Of a stretch of 64,000 nt of DNA, positions 9,004-17,101 are shown piece by piece. Within the stretch, counting starts at the first letter, position 1. Each line of letters starts with the position of its first letter. A program made the translations under genes and the position numbers. The notes below the pieces were generated by a model. That model did no database searches, was not told the origin of the DNA, and worked only from the letters and a program-made list of their open reading frames with translations. Source of the stretch: Leucobacter tardus (lineage in GTDB: Bacteria; Actinomycetota; Actinomycetes; Actinomycetales; Microbacteriaceae); contig NZ_JAGFBF010000005.1 of the NCBI RefSeq assembly GCF_017583045.1, positions 558,001 to 622,000 of the forward strand, read 5' to 3'.

Positions 9004-9302
9004 GGCGAGTCGGGTTTGCTTCGAAGGATCCAGTGTTAGAGGCCTGGTCTGCCTCCACGTCCACTGACGCAGTCTTAAACGGAACTCCGAGGCACGACTC
9101 GAACCAAGAACAACTGAGAAGAAAGCCTCTACTACGGGCACTCGCCTGCGTCGCTATCGCCAGCGGCGTCAACACGCGGCGCACAAGCCACCCCCTCGCT
9201 AGGCTAGACGAAAGTCCCAGCGACACCGGAGTCCCTCGATGCGATCTCCCTCGAGACAGCGCAGCCACGGAATACCGGCGCGAACACGGAAGGCCCGAAC
9301 GC
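9004..9302. other. Intergenic region with lower GC, probable promoter and about 90-nt leader
   Basis: About 300 bases without a convincing gene. The first half is visibly richer in A and T than its surroundings and contains a short GAGGC/GCCTC stem near 9038-9056. TAGGCT at 9200-9205 looks like a -10 element, which would give the ABC operon a leader of about 90 nt before ATG 9303. The leader can form a CTCGA/TCGAG hairpin. I compared it by eye with TPP and similar riboswitch cores and found no match. Confidence 0.4.
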
Positions 9303-10340
9303 ATGACCACTCCCCAACTTTCCCGACGTGCCCTCCTCGGCACCTTCGGCGCCGGCCTCGGAGCCGCCGCGCTCAGCACGTTGACGGCCTGCAGTCGCGG
9401 TGGCGGTGACGTCGGCGGGCCCGCTGACGTCACGTACCAGTTGTCGTGGACGCACTCGGTGCAGTTCGGCGGCACCTATCTCGCGCACAGCGAGGGGTTC
9501 TTCGACGCCCTCGACCTCACCGTCGCACTCGCGGCGGGCGGACCGAACGTCGCCGGTGACACCAACACCGTCAGCGGGCAGGCGCTCATGAACATCTCGG
9601 GCGGCGACGGCGTGGCGCGATCCAACGCGGAAGGCGCCGACCTCGTGATCGTCGGTGCGCAGTACCAGCGCGCGGCGAACACGATCCTGTCGCTCGGCGA
9701 CGCGCCGCTCGAGTCGCCCGAAGACATGGTCGGTAAGCAGATCGGCGTCGCCGGGGCGAACGTTCCCGCACTCGACGCGTTCCTCGACATCAACGGCATC
9801 GCGAAGGGTGACGTCGAGTACGTGCCGAGCCAGTACGACCCCGCGGTTCTCACCGCCGGACAGGTCGACGGACTCTTCTGCTTCTACAATGACCTGCCGG
9901 TAGCCCTGCGGGTCCAGGGCGTCGACGCCTACTCCATGCTGCTCGCCGACTTCGGGTACAACCCGATGAGTCAGGTGTACACGGTGCTCCGCGAGAGCCT
10001 CGACGACGAAGCCGTCCGCGACCAGATCGTCCGCCTCATCCGCGGCGACGCGCAAGGGTGGCAGGTGTACCAGCAGGATCCGATCGCCGCCGCCGAACTC
10101 GTCGTCGACGAATACCCCGACGCGGGGCTCGACCTCGACACCCAGAAGGAACAGGCCAAGGTGCAGCTCGACATCATGTTCTCAGACGCGACTGAGCAGT
10201 TCGGCTTCGCCTGGTACACCGACGAGCAGGTACTCGAGAGCCTCGACCTCTTCGACCGATTGGGCATTGAGGGCGCGACCCCCGAGATGTGGGACCACTC
10301 AATCCTCGACGAGATCTACGCCGACGGACCCACCGCGTGA
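9303..10340 (+). CDS. ABC transporter substrate-binding lipoprotein, NMT1/SsuA-like
   Basis: A 345-residue periplasmic-type binding protein exported as a lipoprotein. The N-terminus has the Tat-like SRRALLGTFGAGLGAAA followed by LTAC, a lipobox with the cysteine near residue 29. The mature part carries the NMT1/THI5 fold features: an early segment about sequestering a ligand near YQLSWTHSVQFGGTYLA and the hinge around VGKQIGVAG. Family members bind sulfonates, nitrate, taurine, riboflavin or thiamine pyrimidines; the WTHSVQFGG stretch is reminiscent of the pyrimidine (ThiY-like) branch, but this is weak. Start ATG 9303 is chosen because the signal peptide begins there; the longer open frame to 8958 is antisense-like noise. 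Confidence 0.88.
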   Translation: MTTPQLSRRALLGTFGAGLGAAALSTLTACSRGGGDVGGPADVTYQLSWTHSVQFGGTYLAHSEGFFDALDLTVALAAGGPNVAGDTNTVSGQALMNISGGDGVARSNAEGADLVIVGAQYQRAANTILSLGDAPLESPEDMVGKQIGVAGANVPALDAFLDINGIAKGDVEYVPSQYDPAVLTAGQVDGLFCFYNDLPVALRVQGVDAYSMLLADFGYNPMSQVYTVLRESLDDEAVRDQIVRLIRGDAQGWQVYQQDPIAAAELVVDEYPDAGLDLDTQKEQAKVQLDIMFSDATEQFGFAWYTDEQVLESLDLFDRLGIEGATPEMWDHSILDEIYADGPTA

Positions 10341-11128
10341 CCCCAGCACCCGAAGTCGTCTGCCGCACTGTCGGCAAGACCTTCCCCGCCGCGAGCGGGC
10401 CGCTGACGGTGCTCGAACCGCAGAACCTGACCCTCGCGGCCGGATCGGTGACGGCCCTCGTCGGGCCGTCCGGGTGCGGCAAGTCGACCCTGCTGCGCAT
10501 CATCGCCGGTCTCGAGACCCCGGACGATGGTGGCACGGTCACGGTGGGTGGTGACTCTCCCGCGCAACTGCGGAAACGCGGCGAGCTCGCGATCGCGTTC
10601 CAGGACGCGTCGCTGCTCCCCTGGCGGACGACTGCCGGCAACGTCGCGCTGGCGCAGAAGCTCGCGAAGCAGCCCGTCGATCAGACGCGCATCGCCGAGC
10701 TGCTCGAGACCGTCGGACTCAAGGGCTTCGAGCAGGCACGCCCCGCTCAGCTCTCCGGCGGCATGCGTCAGCGCGCCGCCATCGCCCGCTGTCTCATCAC
10801 CGAACCCCGCCTGCTGCTGCTCGACGAACCGTTCGGCGCCGTCGACGAACTCACCCGCCGTCGCCTGAACATCGAACTGCCGCCGCTCTGGTCGGGGGCG
10901 CAGACGACGACCTTGCTCGTCACCCACTCCATCTCCGAGGCCGTGCTGCTCGCCGACCGCGTGCTCGTCATGTCGCCGCGCCCGGGCACCATCGTCGCCG
11001 ACCTCCCCGTCGACCTCGCACGCCCGCGCACGATGGAACACCTCCACAGCCCCCGATTCACCGAGCTCGTCGACGAGATCGGCACCCTGCTCGGGGTCGA
11101 CGCTCCGGTCACCACCGACGGATCCTGA
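10337..11128 (+). CDS. ABC transporter ATP-binding protein (SsuB/TauB-like)
   Basis: The ATPase of the importer, 263 residues. Walker A is GPSGCGKST at residues 43-51, the Q-loop glutamine is in AFQDASLLPWRT near 88-98, the signature is LSGGMRQR at 139-146 and Walker B is LLLLDEP at 159-165. The Q-loop sequence LLPW is common in the nitrate/sulfonate/taurine family. Its GTG start overlaps the stop codon of the binding protein (GTGA), and the permease starts 2 bases after it ends, so the three genes are one transcription and translation unit. Confidence 0.95.
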   Translation: MTPAPEVVCRTVGKTFPAASGPLTVLEPQNLTLAAGSVTALVGPSGCGKSTLLRIIAGLETPDDGGTVTVGGDSPAQLRKRGELAIAFQDASLLPWRTTAGNVALAQKLAKQPVDQTRIAELLETVGLKGFEQARPAQLSGGMRQRAAIARCLITEPRLLLLDEPFGAVDELTRRRLNIELPPLWSGAQTTTLLVTHSISEAVLLADRVLVMSPRPGTIVADLPVDLARPRTMEHLHSPRFTELVDEIGTLLGVDAPVTTDGS

Positions 11129-11130
11129 CC

Positions 11131-12780
11131 GTGGCGATCCAGAGCGACGCGCCGGCTCGCACGCGCGAGCCGGACCCCGCAAGCAAGGCGCGAACACACA
11201 GGGCGTCAAACCGCTGGGCCTCGATCCTCCGCGGCGTCCTCGGCTGGGTGGTCATCGTCGCGCTCTGGGAGCTCATTGGTCGCACGCTGCTCGAGGGCCG
11301 GTATCTCATCGGCACCCCGTCGGGCATCGTCGCGAAGCTCGTCGACAACGCTGAGGTATACGGCCGCGGTCTGATGTTCACAACGAACGAGGCCGCACTC
11401 GGCTACCTCTTCGGCAATCTCGCGGCAGCTTTCCTCGCGGTGGTCGTCGTGCTGCTGCCCGGCCTCGAGCGCCAGGTGCTCCGCATCGCGCTCGTCGTTT
11501 ACTGTCTGCCGCTCGTTGCGCTCGGTCCGCTGCTGCGCCTCACGTTCGGCTTCACCGACGGTCCACAGATCACGCTCGCCGCGATCGCGGTGTTCTACCT
11601 CACGCTCGTGCCGCTGCTCGTTGGGCTCCGCGCCCTGCCGAGCACCTGGCTCGACCTCACCGCCACCTACGGGCGCGGCCGCTGGACGACGCTCATCACA
11701 GTGCGAGCACGGGCGGCGCTCCCCTACCTCATGGCGGGACTGCAGGTGTCAGTGCCCGCCGCGTTCCTCGGCGCGCTCGTCGGCGAGTTCACCGGCGCCG
11801 AGCGGGGTCTCGGCGTGCTGTCGATCCTCGCCCTGCGCAGCCTCGACACCAATGGCCTCTGGGCATTGATGCTTCTGAGCACAGTGGTTTCTCTCATTGG
11901 ATACGGCATCATCTCCTGGATCGCGCGCCACGTTTCCCCCGACCGACCCGATGTACTGATGACCCCTCCGGGTTCGGCGCGACGACTGGCGGGTTGGCAG
12001 CGCTGGGCGCGCGGGATCGGCGGCGTCGCGCTCACCACGGTGATCGTGTTGGGCGCGTGGATCCTGATCTTTGAAGCACTGGACTTGAACGCCTACTTCG
12101 CGAAACGCCCCTGGGACGTCTGGGACTGGCTCATCACCTCCTCCGACGCCGGCGTGCACCGCGCCGAGATCTTCGACGCCGTGGGGCAGACGGTCGCCGT
12201 CGCGATCCCGGGATACTTCGCCGGACTCCTGCTCGGGCTCGCGCTCGCGACCGCGTTCTCCCTCTCGAACCGGGTGCGGCAGACCCTCACCCCGGTCGCC
12301 GTGGCGCTGCGGTGCGTGCCGATCATCGCGATCGCTCCGCTCCTCGTCGGCGCGCTCGGGCGCGGCGCATTCGGCACCGCCGTCGTCGTCGCGATCATGA
12401 CGTTCTTCCCGACCCTCGTGTCGTGCCTGTACGGGTTGCGGCAGCTGCCCGGGCAGGTCTCCGACGTGTTCGCGACCTACGCGACCTCATCGACGAAGGT
12501 GCTGCTGCTCGGGCGGATTCCCGCGATGGCTCCCGCGTTCTTCGCCGCGGCCAGGATCGCGGCTCCCTCGGCGATCCTCGCCGCGACCGTCGCCGAGTGG
12601 CTCGCCACCGGCACGGGACTCGGCAACCTCATGGCCGTCGACGCGGCGACGAGCCGCTACACCTCGCTCTGGTCGACCGTGGTCATTGTCACGGTGGTCT
12701 CTCTGCTCGCCTACGCGCTCATCGAGTTCGTCGAACAGCGCGTGCTGCGCGTCGTCGCGCCCGAGCAGACGCGCTGGTGA
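11131..12780 (+). CDS. ABC permease with two fused membrane domains
   Basis: A 549-residue permease in which two BPD_transp_1 domains are joined in one chain. The first occupies roughly residues 30-270 and the second roughly 290-540. Each has about six hydrophobic segments and its own EAA-type cytoplasmic loop (LTATYGRGRWTTLITVRARAALPYL and VFATYATSSTKVLLLGRIPAMAPAF). Most NMT1/SsuA-type importers use a homodimer of a single-domain permease of about 250-280 residues, so this is a fused pseudo-heterodimer. The halves are clearly diverged. It begins with GTG two bases after the ATPase. Confidence 0.9.
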   Translation: MAIQSDAPARTREPDPASKARTHRASNRWASILRGVLGWVVIVALWELIGRTLLEGRYLIGTPSGIVAKLVDNAEVYGRGLMFTTNEAALGYLFGNLAAAFLAVVVVLLPGLERQVLRIALVVYCLPLVALGPLLRLTFGFTDGPQITLAAIAVFYLTLVPLLVGLRALPSTWLDLTATYGRGRWTTLITVRARAALPYLMAGLQVSVPAAFLGALVGEFTGAERGLGVLSILALRSLDTNGLWALMLLSTVVSLIGYGIISWIARHVSPDRPDVLMTPPGSARRLAGWQRWARGIGGVALTTVIVLGAWILIFEALDLNAYFAKRPWDVWDWLITSSDAGVHRAEIFDAVGQTVAVAIPGYFAGLLLGLALATAFSLSNRVRQTLTPVAVALRCVPIIAIAPLLVGALGRGAFGTAVVVAIMTFFPTLVSCLYGLRQLPGQVSDVFATYATSSTKVLLLGRIPAMAPAFFAAARIAAPSAILAATVAEWLATGTGLGNLMAVDAATSRYTSLWSTVVIVTVVSLLAYALIEFVEQRVLRVVAPEQTRW

Positions 12781-12885
12781 ACGCACCGGCCCGAGCAGGT
12801 TGACGGCAACGCGAAGATCCGCTGGACTGATCGGTGACCCCGAGGTCGCCTGACCGTTCACGTCCCCCGAAAGCCGAGCACCGCT

Positions 12886-13254
12886 ATGAAGATCACCGCA
12901 CCCAACGACTGCGGCAACGCGCCGCGCATCGGCATCGTCACCGACTTCATCACCTGGTGGGCCGGTGGCGACACTGAGCATCTCGGCGAGTGGCTGACGG
13001 ATGAGGCATCTTGGACGATCGCCGGTCAGAAACCGGCCGAAGGCGCCCTCGACCTCGAATCCGTCGTGCCGCCCTTCACCGTCGCGCACGTCGATATCCG
13101 CTCCGTCATCACCCACGGTCGATTGGCGTCCTGCGACGGAACGGTGACAGCCGGAGACGCACGCCTGGACTTCAGCCACGCATTCCGCTTCGCCAGCACT
13201 GCGAAAACGGCGAAGATCGCCGAAGTGCGGTCCTACCTCGTCCCGGGAGTCTGA
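12886..13254 (+). CDS. Small SnoaL/NTF2-like protein
   Basis: A 122-residue soluble protein. The order of an N-terminal helix (IGIVTDFITWWAGGD), a tryptophan-rich strand (LTDEASWTIAGQKPAEG), a helix and then antiparallel strands fits the NTF2-like cone fold (SnoaL, ketosteroid isomerase relatives). The fold is shared by enzymes and ligand-binding proteins, so no reaction can be given. It follows the ABC operon after 105 bases, which include a TTGACG at about 12799, and may have its own promoter. The next gene begins 4 bases after its stop codon, so the two are probably co-transcribed. Confidence 0.6.
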   Translation: MKITAPNDCGNAPRIGIVTDFITWWAGGDTEHLGEWLTDEASWTIAGQKPAEGALDLESVVPPFTVAHVDIRSVITHGRLASCDGTVTAGDARLDFSHAFRFASTAKTAKIAEVRSYLVPGV

Positions 13255-13258
13255 TCTC

Positions 13259-13660
13259 ATGCGGCGCATCAACGGTGAGAAATTCGGACGCTGGAGTCTC
13301 CGACTCGACGCCGCGTACTGCGTGCTGCTCGGGCTCGGCGTCGCGCTCTTCGCGGAGCGCATCGCAGCGGGCATCGCGCTCGCGCCCTGGCTCGTCGCGG
13401 CCATTGGCATCGCGGTAGTGGTGTGGGCCGGCGGGGTCCTGTGGATGCTGTCACGGATCCTGCTGCGCCGAGCGCTCCGACTCGTGATGACGGCAAACCT
13501 GCTGGCCGCGCTCGCGGTCGGCCTGGTCTCCGTCACCGCCGCGACGGCGCTCATCGTCGTCGCGATCATCACCGTCGCCGTCGACATCGCACTCTTCGCC
13601 GTCAGCCAGGCCGTTGCCCTCCGAGCACTCCCGAGACCAGTGCGGCCCGCTCTGCAGTAA
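13259..13660 (+). CDS. Small integral membrane protein of unknown function
   Basis: A 133-residue protein with about four hydrophobic helices (around residues 17-35, 42-62, 77-97 and 98-118), separated by short arginine-rich loops. A charged tail PRPVRPALQ ends it. I do not recognise the family; actinobacterial genomes carry many such proteins. It lies 4 bases after the SnoaL-like gene and 27 bases before the ZIP transporter, on the same strand. Confidence 0.65.
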   Translation: MRRINGEKFGRWSLRLDAAYCVLLGLGVALFAERIAAGIALAPWLVAAIGIAVVVWAGGVLWMLSRILLRRALRLVMTANLLAALAVGLVSVTAATALIVVAIITVAVDIALFAVSQAVALRALPRPVRPALQ

Positions 13661-13687
13661 ACAGTGCACCCGTGAGAGCATGAGCGC

Positions 13688-14467
13688 ATGAACGGGGTGT
13701 GGCTCGCAGCGATCAGCGGACTGCTGGGCGGCGGCTCGCTGCTCGTCGGCACCGCGATCGCCTGGTTCGCCGACATTCCGCAGCGCGTGATCTCCGCGAT
13801 CATGGCGCTGGGCGCCGGAGTCCTCATCGCGACGCTCGCCTTCGAACTCGTCGCCGAGGCCGCCGACACCGGGGGCACGCTCGCGACGGCGGCCGGATTC
13901 TTCGGAGGCGCGATCCTGTACGTGATGGCCGATTGGTTCGTCAGTCGGCCGCACCGGGCCGGGCCGGGCGACCCCAACATCGTTGCGCGACGGGGTCGCT
14001 CGCGCGCAGGGTCCGGCACGCAGGCGGCAGGCGGGAGCGGCGGCGCGGCCATCGCGATCGGCGCGCTCATCGACGGGATCCCCGAGTCGATCGTCATGGG
14101 ACTCGCGGTGCTGCAGGGCGGCGCGCTGAGCATCCCGGTCGTGGTGGCTGTGGCCATCAGCAACATTCCCGAGGGCCTCGGATCGACCGCCGCGATGCGG
14201 CGGCAGGGCTCCGGGGCTCTTCGGCCCTTCGTCATCTTCGGATCCATCGCCGTCGCGAGCATCATCGCGGCCGTCGCCGGGTTCCTGCTGTTCGCCGACG
14301 CCCCGCCCGAATTCATCGCCGTCATCACGACGGTGGCCGCGGGAGCACTGTTCGCGATGGTGGCGAACACCGTGATCCCCGAAGCGTTCAGCACCCAGCA
14401 CTTCATGACCGGCGTCTGGGCCTCGGTCGGCTTCGTCGCCGCGTTCGTGCTGCACCAGGTCGCGTGA
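13688..14467 (+). CDS. ZIP-family metal transporter
   Basis: A 259-residue membrane protein of the ZIP (ZRT/IRT-like) family, which moves zinc or other divalent metals into the cytoplasm. The two hallmark metal-binding helices are present: IDGIPESIVMG near residues 128-138 and ISNIPEGLGS near 157-166. The long loop between helices 3 and 4 (about residues 80-120) is rich in Arg, Gly and Ala, not in histidine, which is unusual because many ZIPs have His there. Metal specificity cannot be read. It is convergent with the glycosyltransferase gene that ends at 14502. Confidence 0.85.
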   Translation: MNGVWLAAISGLLGGGSLLVGTAIAWFADIPQRVISAIMALGAGVLIATLAFELVAEAADTGGTLATAAGFFGGAILYVMADWFVSRPHRAGPGDPNIVARRGRSRAGSGTQAAGGSGGAAIAIGALIDGIPESIVMGLAVLQGGALSIPVVVAVAISNIPEGLGSTAAMRRQGSGALRPFVIFGSIAVASIIAAVAGFLLFADAPPEFIAVITTVAAGALFAMVANTVIPEAFSTQHFMTGVWASVGFVAAFVLHQVA

Positions 14468-14501
14468 GACGCGGTCTCAGGGGCGACGAGAGTCGACAGC
14501 G

Positions 14502-15542
14502 CTAGGTCGAGCCGGCTCCCGCATCGGAGTCCGAGAGAAGTCCGGCGATAATCTCGGCGGTGTCGGCCCAGGTCGGGAGGCGATCACGACGGTAGCGTGC
14601 CGCGGTGCTCCAGGCGGTGCGGGTCGCGGCGTGGAGCAGCCAGTCCTCGAGTGCATCCGCGAGCGCAGCGGAGTCCTCCACCGGCACTTGGGCTCCGGCA
14701 CCCTGCTGCGCCTCCGCGGCACCTGTGTCTTGCGGAACGATCGCCGGAATGCCGCGCGCGAGCGCCTCGGTGACCACCATGCCGTACGGCTCACTGCGGG
14801 CGGTGTGGACGAGCAGGTCCGTGCGCGTCCAGGTCCGCGCGAGCGCTTCGCCGTGCTGCGGCCCCGTGAGTCTGATCCGATCACTCATCCCGGCGTCGGC
14901 GATGCGTCGCCGGACCGCTGCGGACAGGTCGGGGTCCAGGTCGTCCGGCCCGATGAGCTGCGCGGACCACGCATGATCGCGCACCCGAAGAAGCGCCTCG
15001 ACACAGGTCAGCGGATCCTTCGTCGCGGTGACGCGTCCGAGCCAGAGCAGGTGCGGATGGTCAGTCGAACCGGTCGCGAGCGGCGCCGGCTCGACCCCCG
15101 GCACCGCGACGACGACGTCTGCGCGACCGTACCGGCGAGCGAGTTCGTCGGCGGTCCAGGCGCTCGTGGCCACGACCGACGACGCGGCCAGGATCGCCGT
15201 GCGCTCCGACGCGGCCAACCGCGTGCGCTCGTCCGCGGAATGCACGGGGTCGTCGGATGGGAAGTAGTGGACGAGCACCGTGACCCGGATCCCCCGCTGC
15301 GTCGCCGCTGAGATCGCCTCGGGCGCGGCGGCGGCGAGGATGTTGTCGATCAGCCACACGCGCTCGGTCTGCAGGAGCTCGGCGAGGGCCGCGCGATCCT
15401 CAGGGTCCGGCACCGGCCAGGGACCGTCGACGAACCGCTCGCGCACCTCGAGGCCCAGCCCGCCGAGCGCACCGACGACCTCGTCGTCGTAGCGGTTGCC
15501 ACCGCTCGCGACCGGGCTGCGCCACCTGGCGAACGAGATCAT
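14502..15542 (-). CDS. Glycosyltransferase, GT4-like (GT-B fold)
   Basis: A 346-residue GT-B enzyme. The nucleotide-sugar half carries HLLWLGRVTATKDPLTCVEAL (about residue 170) and the EX7E-type motif SEPYGMVVTEALARG near residues 256-270, as in retaining GT4 enzymes. The N-terminal acceptor half begins ISFARWRSPVASGGNRYD. I take ATG 15542 as start: the in-frame GTG at 15572 lies one base after a TAGGCT -10 hexamer (15574-15579) and would not be in the transcript. The acceptor is unknown; no cell-wall or exopolysaccharide gene adjoins it. Confidence 0.8.
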   Translation of the reverse strand: MISFARWRSPVASGGNRYDDEVVGALGGLGLEVRERFVDGPWPVPDPEDRAALAELLQTERVWLIDNILAAAAPEAISAATQRGIRVTVLVHYFPSDDPVHSADERTRLAASERTAILAASSVVATSAWTADELARRYGRADVVVAVPGVEPAPLATGSTDHPHLLWLGRVTATKDPLTCVEALLRVRDHAWSAQLIGPDDLDPDLSAAVRRRIADAGMSDRIRLTGPQHGEALARTWTRTDLLVHTARSEPYGMVVTEALARGIPAIVPQDTGAAEAQQGAGAQVPVEDSAALADALEDWLLHAATRTAWSTAARYRRDRLPTWADTAEIIAGLLSDSDAGAGST

Positions 15543-15573
15543 CTCCGCACCGGCCCTTCCCTGTTCGGGCACC

Positions 15574-15579
15574 AGCCTA
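15574..15579 (-). promoter_or_regulatory. -10 element of the glycosyltransferase gene
   Basis: TAGGCT on the minus strand. The transcript would start near 15566, leaving a leader of about 25 nt with GGGAAGGG before ATG 15542. Confidence 0.5.
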
Positions 15580-15616
15580 GTCAGGGAAGGACCGTCCGCG
15601 GATCACTGTCGGCGAC

Positions 15617-17101
15617 TCACAGCCCCGAGTTCAGCGCGGTCGACAGCGGCTTCCTCGTGAGGAACAGCGCGAACCCGAGCACCGCACCGGTCACGGCGAC
15701 GATGATGTAGTAGGTGGGCTCATCGATGAGGGTGAACAGCTGCCCGAGCAGACCCGAGAGCGACGACCCGAGCGCGAGGGTCAAGAAGTTCAGACCGACG
15801 ACCTGCGACTTGAAGGCTTGCGGGCCGATGCGAGTCGCGACGGAGAGCCCGATCGGGCCGACGAAGACCTCCGAAGACCCCGCCATCGCCATGAACAGGA
15901 TGATGAGGGCCAGCGGGATGAACGCGTCGCCCGCGAGCTCGGAGACGAGCAGCAGGAAGAAGTAGGCGCACCCGATCTGGATGAGACCGATCGCGAACTT
16001 CGTCACGGGCGACGGCTGACGGTCGCCCATGAGGTTCCAGAGTCGGGCGATCAGCGGCGTGATGAGGACCGCGGCGAGCGGGCTCGCCGTCGTGATCCAC
16101 GCGACCGGGAACGTCCAGCCGCCGATCGACAGGTCGATGCGCTCCGTGATCATGATCGAGATCGCCGTGAACTTCTGGAACAGCAGACCGAAGTAGATGC
16201 CGGCAGCCAGGAAGAGCGGCAGGAACGCGAGCACGCGACGCCGCTCGTCGGCGGTCACCTGCTTCGAGGTCGACATCGTGATGAAGTACGCCGCGGCGGC
16301 GACGAGCGCGAGGATCGTGGTCGTGGTCGACAGATTCTCGGCGCGCAGCACCCCGCTGAGCGCCGCGATCACGATGACGGCGACCGCGGCGATACCGATC
16401 CCGATCACCATCGGCAAGCGCCGCGAGGGCAGCGGGTTGTTCACGATGCGCGCTCGTTCGGGAAGGTTCTTCATCGAGACGAGATACTGGATCAGGGCCG
16501 CGATCATGCCGATCGCGGCGAGCCCGAAGCCGAAGTGGAATCCCCACTCGTTCTGCGCGAACCCGGTCGACAACGGTCCGACGACCGCACCGATGTTGAT
16601 CGACATGTAGAAGTAGGAGAAGCTGACGTCGCGCGTCTGCTGTGACCGGCCCTCCACGATGAAACCGACGATCGAGGTGATGTTCGTCTTCAACGCTCCC
16701 GTGCCGAGCACGATGAGGATCAGCCCGATCGCGAGTCCCAGGAAGTCGGGCACGAACGCGAGCACGATGTGCCCGGCGGTGATGACGACGGCACCCCAGA
16801 GCACCATGCTCTTCGGCGTGACGAGTCGATCGCCGAGCCACGCGCCCAGGATCTGCGCGAGATAGACCGAGCCGCCGTAGGCGCCTACGATGCCGGCGGC
16901 CGCAGCGGGCGCGACCTCGAGGCCGCCGTCGACGAGGGCGTAGAGCAGGTAGAAGGACAGGATGCCCTGCAGGCCGTAGAAGGAGTAGCGCTCCCAGAGT
17001 TCGGTGAACGCGAGCGTCCACACGCCGCGCGGCAATCCACCGCGACGCGGAGCGCTTTGATCGGTGTCGATCGACGTCGTCGTCGAGGGGTGAGTGGTCA
17101 T
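15617..17101 (-). CDS. POT/PTR-family proton-coupled oligopeptide transporter
   Basis: A 494-residue transporter of the proton-dependent oligopeptide family. The N-terminal signature ELWERYSFYGLQGIL (about residues 35-50) has the ExxER motif needed for proton coupling, and the second family motif is FSYFYMSINIGAVVGPL. Fourteen hydrophobic segments are expected, as in bacterial POTs such as DtpA. The start ATG overlaps the stop of the FAD oxidoreductase upstream (ATGA, 17098-17101), so the two are translated together. It imports di- and tripeptides; gamma-glutamyl compounds are a guess from the neighbouring oxidase. Confidence 0.92.
   Translation of the reverse strand: MTTHPSTTTSIDTDQSAPRRGGLPRGVWTLAFTELWERYSFYGLQGILSFYLLYALVDGGLEVAPAAAAGIVGAYGGSVYLAQILGAWLGDRLVTPKSMVLWGAVVITAGHIVLAFVPDFLGLAIGLILIVLGTGALKTNITSIVGFIVEGRSQQTRDVSFSYFYMSINIGAVVGPLSTGFAQNEWGFHFGFGLAAIGMIAALIQYLVSMKNLPERARIVNNPLPSRRLPMVIGIGIAAVAVIVIAALSGVLRAENLSTTTTILALVAAAAYFITMSTSKQVTADERRRVLAFLPLFLAAGIYFGLLFQKFTAISIMITERIDLSIGGWTFPVAWITTASPLAAVLITPLIARLWNLMGDRQPSPVTKFAIGLIQIGCAYFFLLLVSELAGDAFIPLALIILFMAMAGSSEVFVGPIGLSVATRIGPQAFKSQVVGLNFLTLALGSSLSGLLGQLFTLIDEPTYYIIVAVTGAVLGFALFLTRKPLSTALNSGL

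Noticed and set aside
9206-9302. A thiamine-pyrophosphate or other known riboswitch before the NMT1-type operon
   Set aside because: I looked for the conserved TPP core (CUGAGA and GAACCUGAU) and found neither. The leader is also short for it.
15543-15572. GTG 15572 as start of the glycosyltransferase
   Set aside because: It lies one base after the TAGGCT -10 element, so it would precede the transcript. ATG 15542 is preferred.
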